From NCBI RefSeq assembly GCF_030689305.1, contig NZ_JAUYVM010000016.1, positions 1-64,000 on the forward strand: a stretch of 64,000 nt of DNA. Reading direction: 5' to 3'. Positions 63,665 to 64,000 of the stretch are shown here, one piece after another. Position numbers and translations under genes: made by a program. The notes under the pieces were generated by a model that was not told the DNA's origin, made no database searches, and was given only the letters and a program-made list of their open reading frames with translations. Origin of the DNA: Vibrio penaeicida (GTDB taxonomy: Bacteria > Pseudomonadota > Gammaproteobacteria > Enterobacterales > Vibrionaceae). Every line of letters starts with the position of its first letter. Positions within the stretch are counted from its first letter, which is position 1.

Positions 63665-64000
63665 TTATACCGAAGGTTGTTCTACGCCATCTGCCGATTC
63701 TTCGGTTGACGGCGATTTACCTGTTTTTCGTTTGTATTTTTCTTCCCAGTAAGTTGCTCCCTTAATACCAAGCTTTACTGGGTTAAACGTATATTCTGTT
63801 ACGCCTGCTTTCTGCTGCTGCTCATAATCTTTTAAGGCTTTAAGTGCCGGTTTTGCCATAAAGAAGATGATCAGAATGCCGATAATGTTGAGCCAAGCCA
63901 TTGCGCCTACGCCCACGTCACCCATTGCCCAAGCTAGGTTCGCTGTTTTTACTGTTCCGTAGAATACTGCAGACAGAATGACCAATTTAAGCGCAAACAT
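63665..64000 (-). CDS. Alanine/glycine:cation symporter (AGCS) family protein, C-terminal part
   Basis: The frame enters from the right edge; 111 residues are visible. They hold two membrane helices (about 1-20 and 33-50) with NLAWAMGDVGVGAMAWLNII and the end FFMAKPALKALKDYEQQ typical of the C-terminus of sodium:alanine symporters, then a hydrophilic tail of about 50 residues. The Met at the window edge is internal; the real start lies outside. Confidence 0.85.
   Translation of the reverse strand: MFALKLVILSAVFYGTVKTANLAWAMGDVGVGAMAWLNIIGILIIFFMAKPALKALKDYEQQQKAGVTEYTFNPVKLGIKGATYWEEKYKRKTGKSPSTEESADGVEQPSV

Overview
The window is a stretch of a gammaproteobacterial chromosome, almost certainly a Vibrio or close relative (Vibrionaceae). 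Evidence: a TtpC-containing TonB2-type energy-transduction operon, the order phoB-phoR-pstS-like / ppk-ppx / pstCAB-phoU, an OxyR2/Prx2-type divergent pair, a complete isc operon, and housekeeping proteins that align closely in length and motifs with their E. coli counterparts. GC content and codon use look even. I see no insertion sequence, prophage, integron or CRISPR array; this is mainly core chromosome with a few accessory genes.

Layout. 1-219: end of a tRNA cluster (Asp, Trp) and a terminator. 516-5573: a Fur-box-preceded operon for a TonB2-type system (DUF3450 protein, TtpC, ExbB, ExbD, TonB, TPR protein). 5628-9807: DUF1904 protein, the YfhL ferredoxin next to the tRNA hydroxylase TrhP, an orphan lipoprotein, RdgC. 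9921-22270: phosphate block with PhoB/PhoR, a PstS-like protein, polyphosphate kinase and exopolyphosphatase on the other strand, and PstC/PstA/PstB/PhoU; Pho boxes precede phoB and probably pstC. 22469-32562: the most accessory part, with a small YadA-anchored surface protein carrying proline-rich repeats, a LysR regulator, CutC, Prx/OxyR2, a PadR regulator paired with a BtrH_N/DUF4872 protein, a CBS protein, a secreted esterase and a secreted trypsin-like protease. 32718-38399: queA, tgt, yajC, secD, secF. 38588-46109: suhB, trmJ and the isc operon behind two abutting IscR type 1 sites. 46352-57997: pepB, ndk, rlmN-pilW-rodZ-ispG-hisS-yfgM-bamB, der, yfgJ. 58089-64000: xseA, guaB-guaA, an acetate transporter and the 3' end of an alanine/glycine:cation symporter cut by the window edge.

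Several groups work together. Iron: the TonB2 system (uptake) and the isc operon (Fe-S assembly), whose products would supply clusters to IscR, IspG, RlmN, TrhP and YfhL, all encoded here. Phosphate: sensing, import and storage as polyphosphate. Queuosine: QueA and Tgt. Envelope: YajC/SecD/SecF, YfgM, BamB, PilW, RodZ. Peroxide: OxyR2 with its peroxiredoxin. No wholly new system is proven; the best candidates for a second look are the PadR/BtrH-DUF4872 pair, the minimal YadA-anchored repeat protein, the enlarged PstC/PstA permeases, and a protease whose active N-terminus appears to be created directly by signal peptidase.
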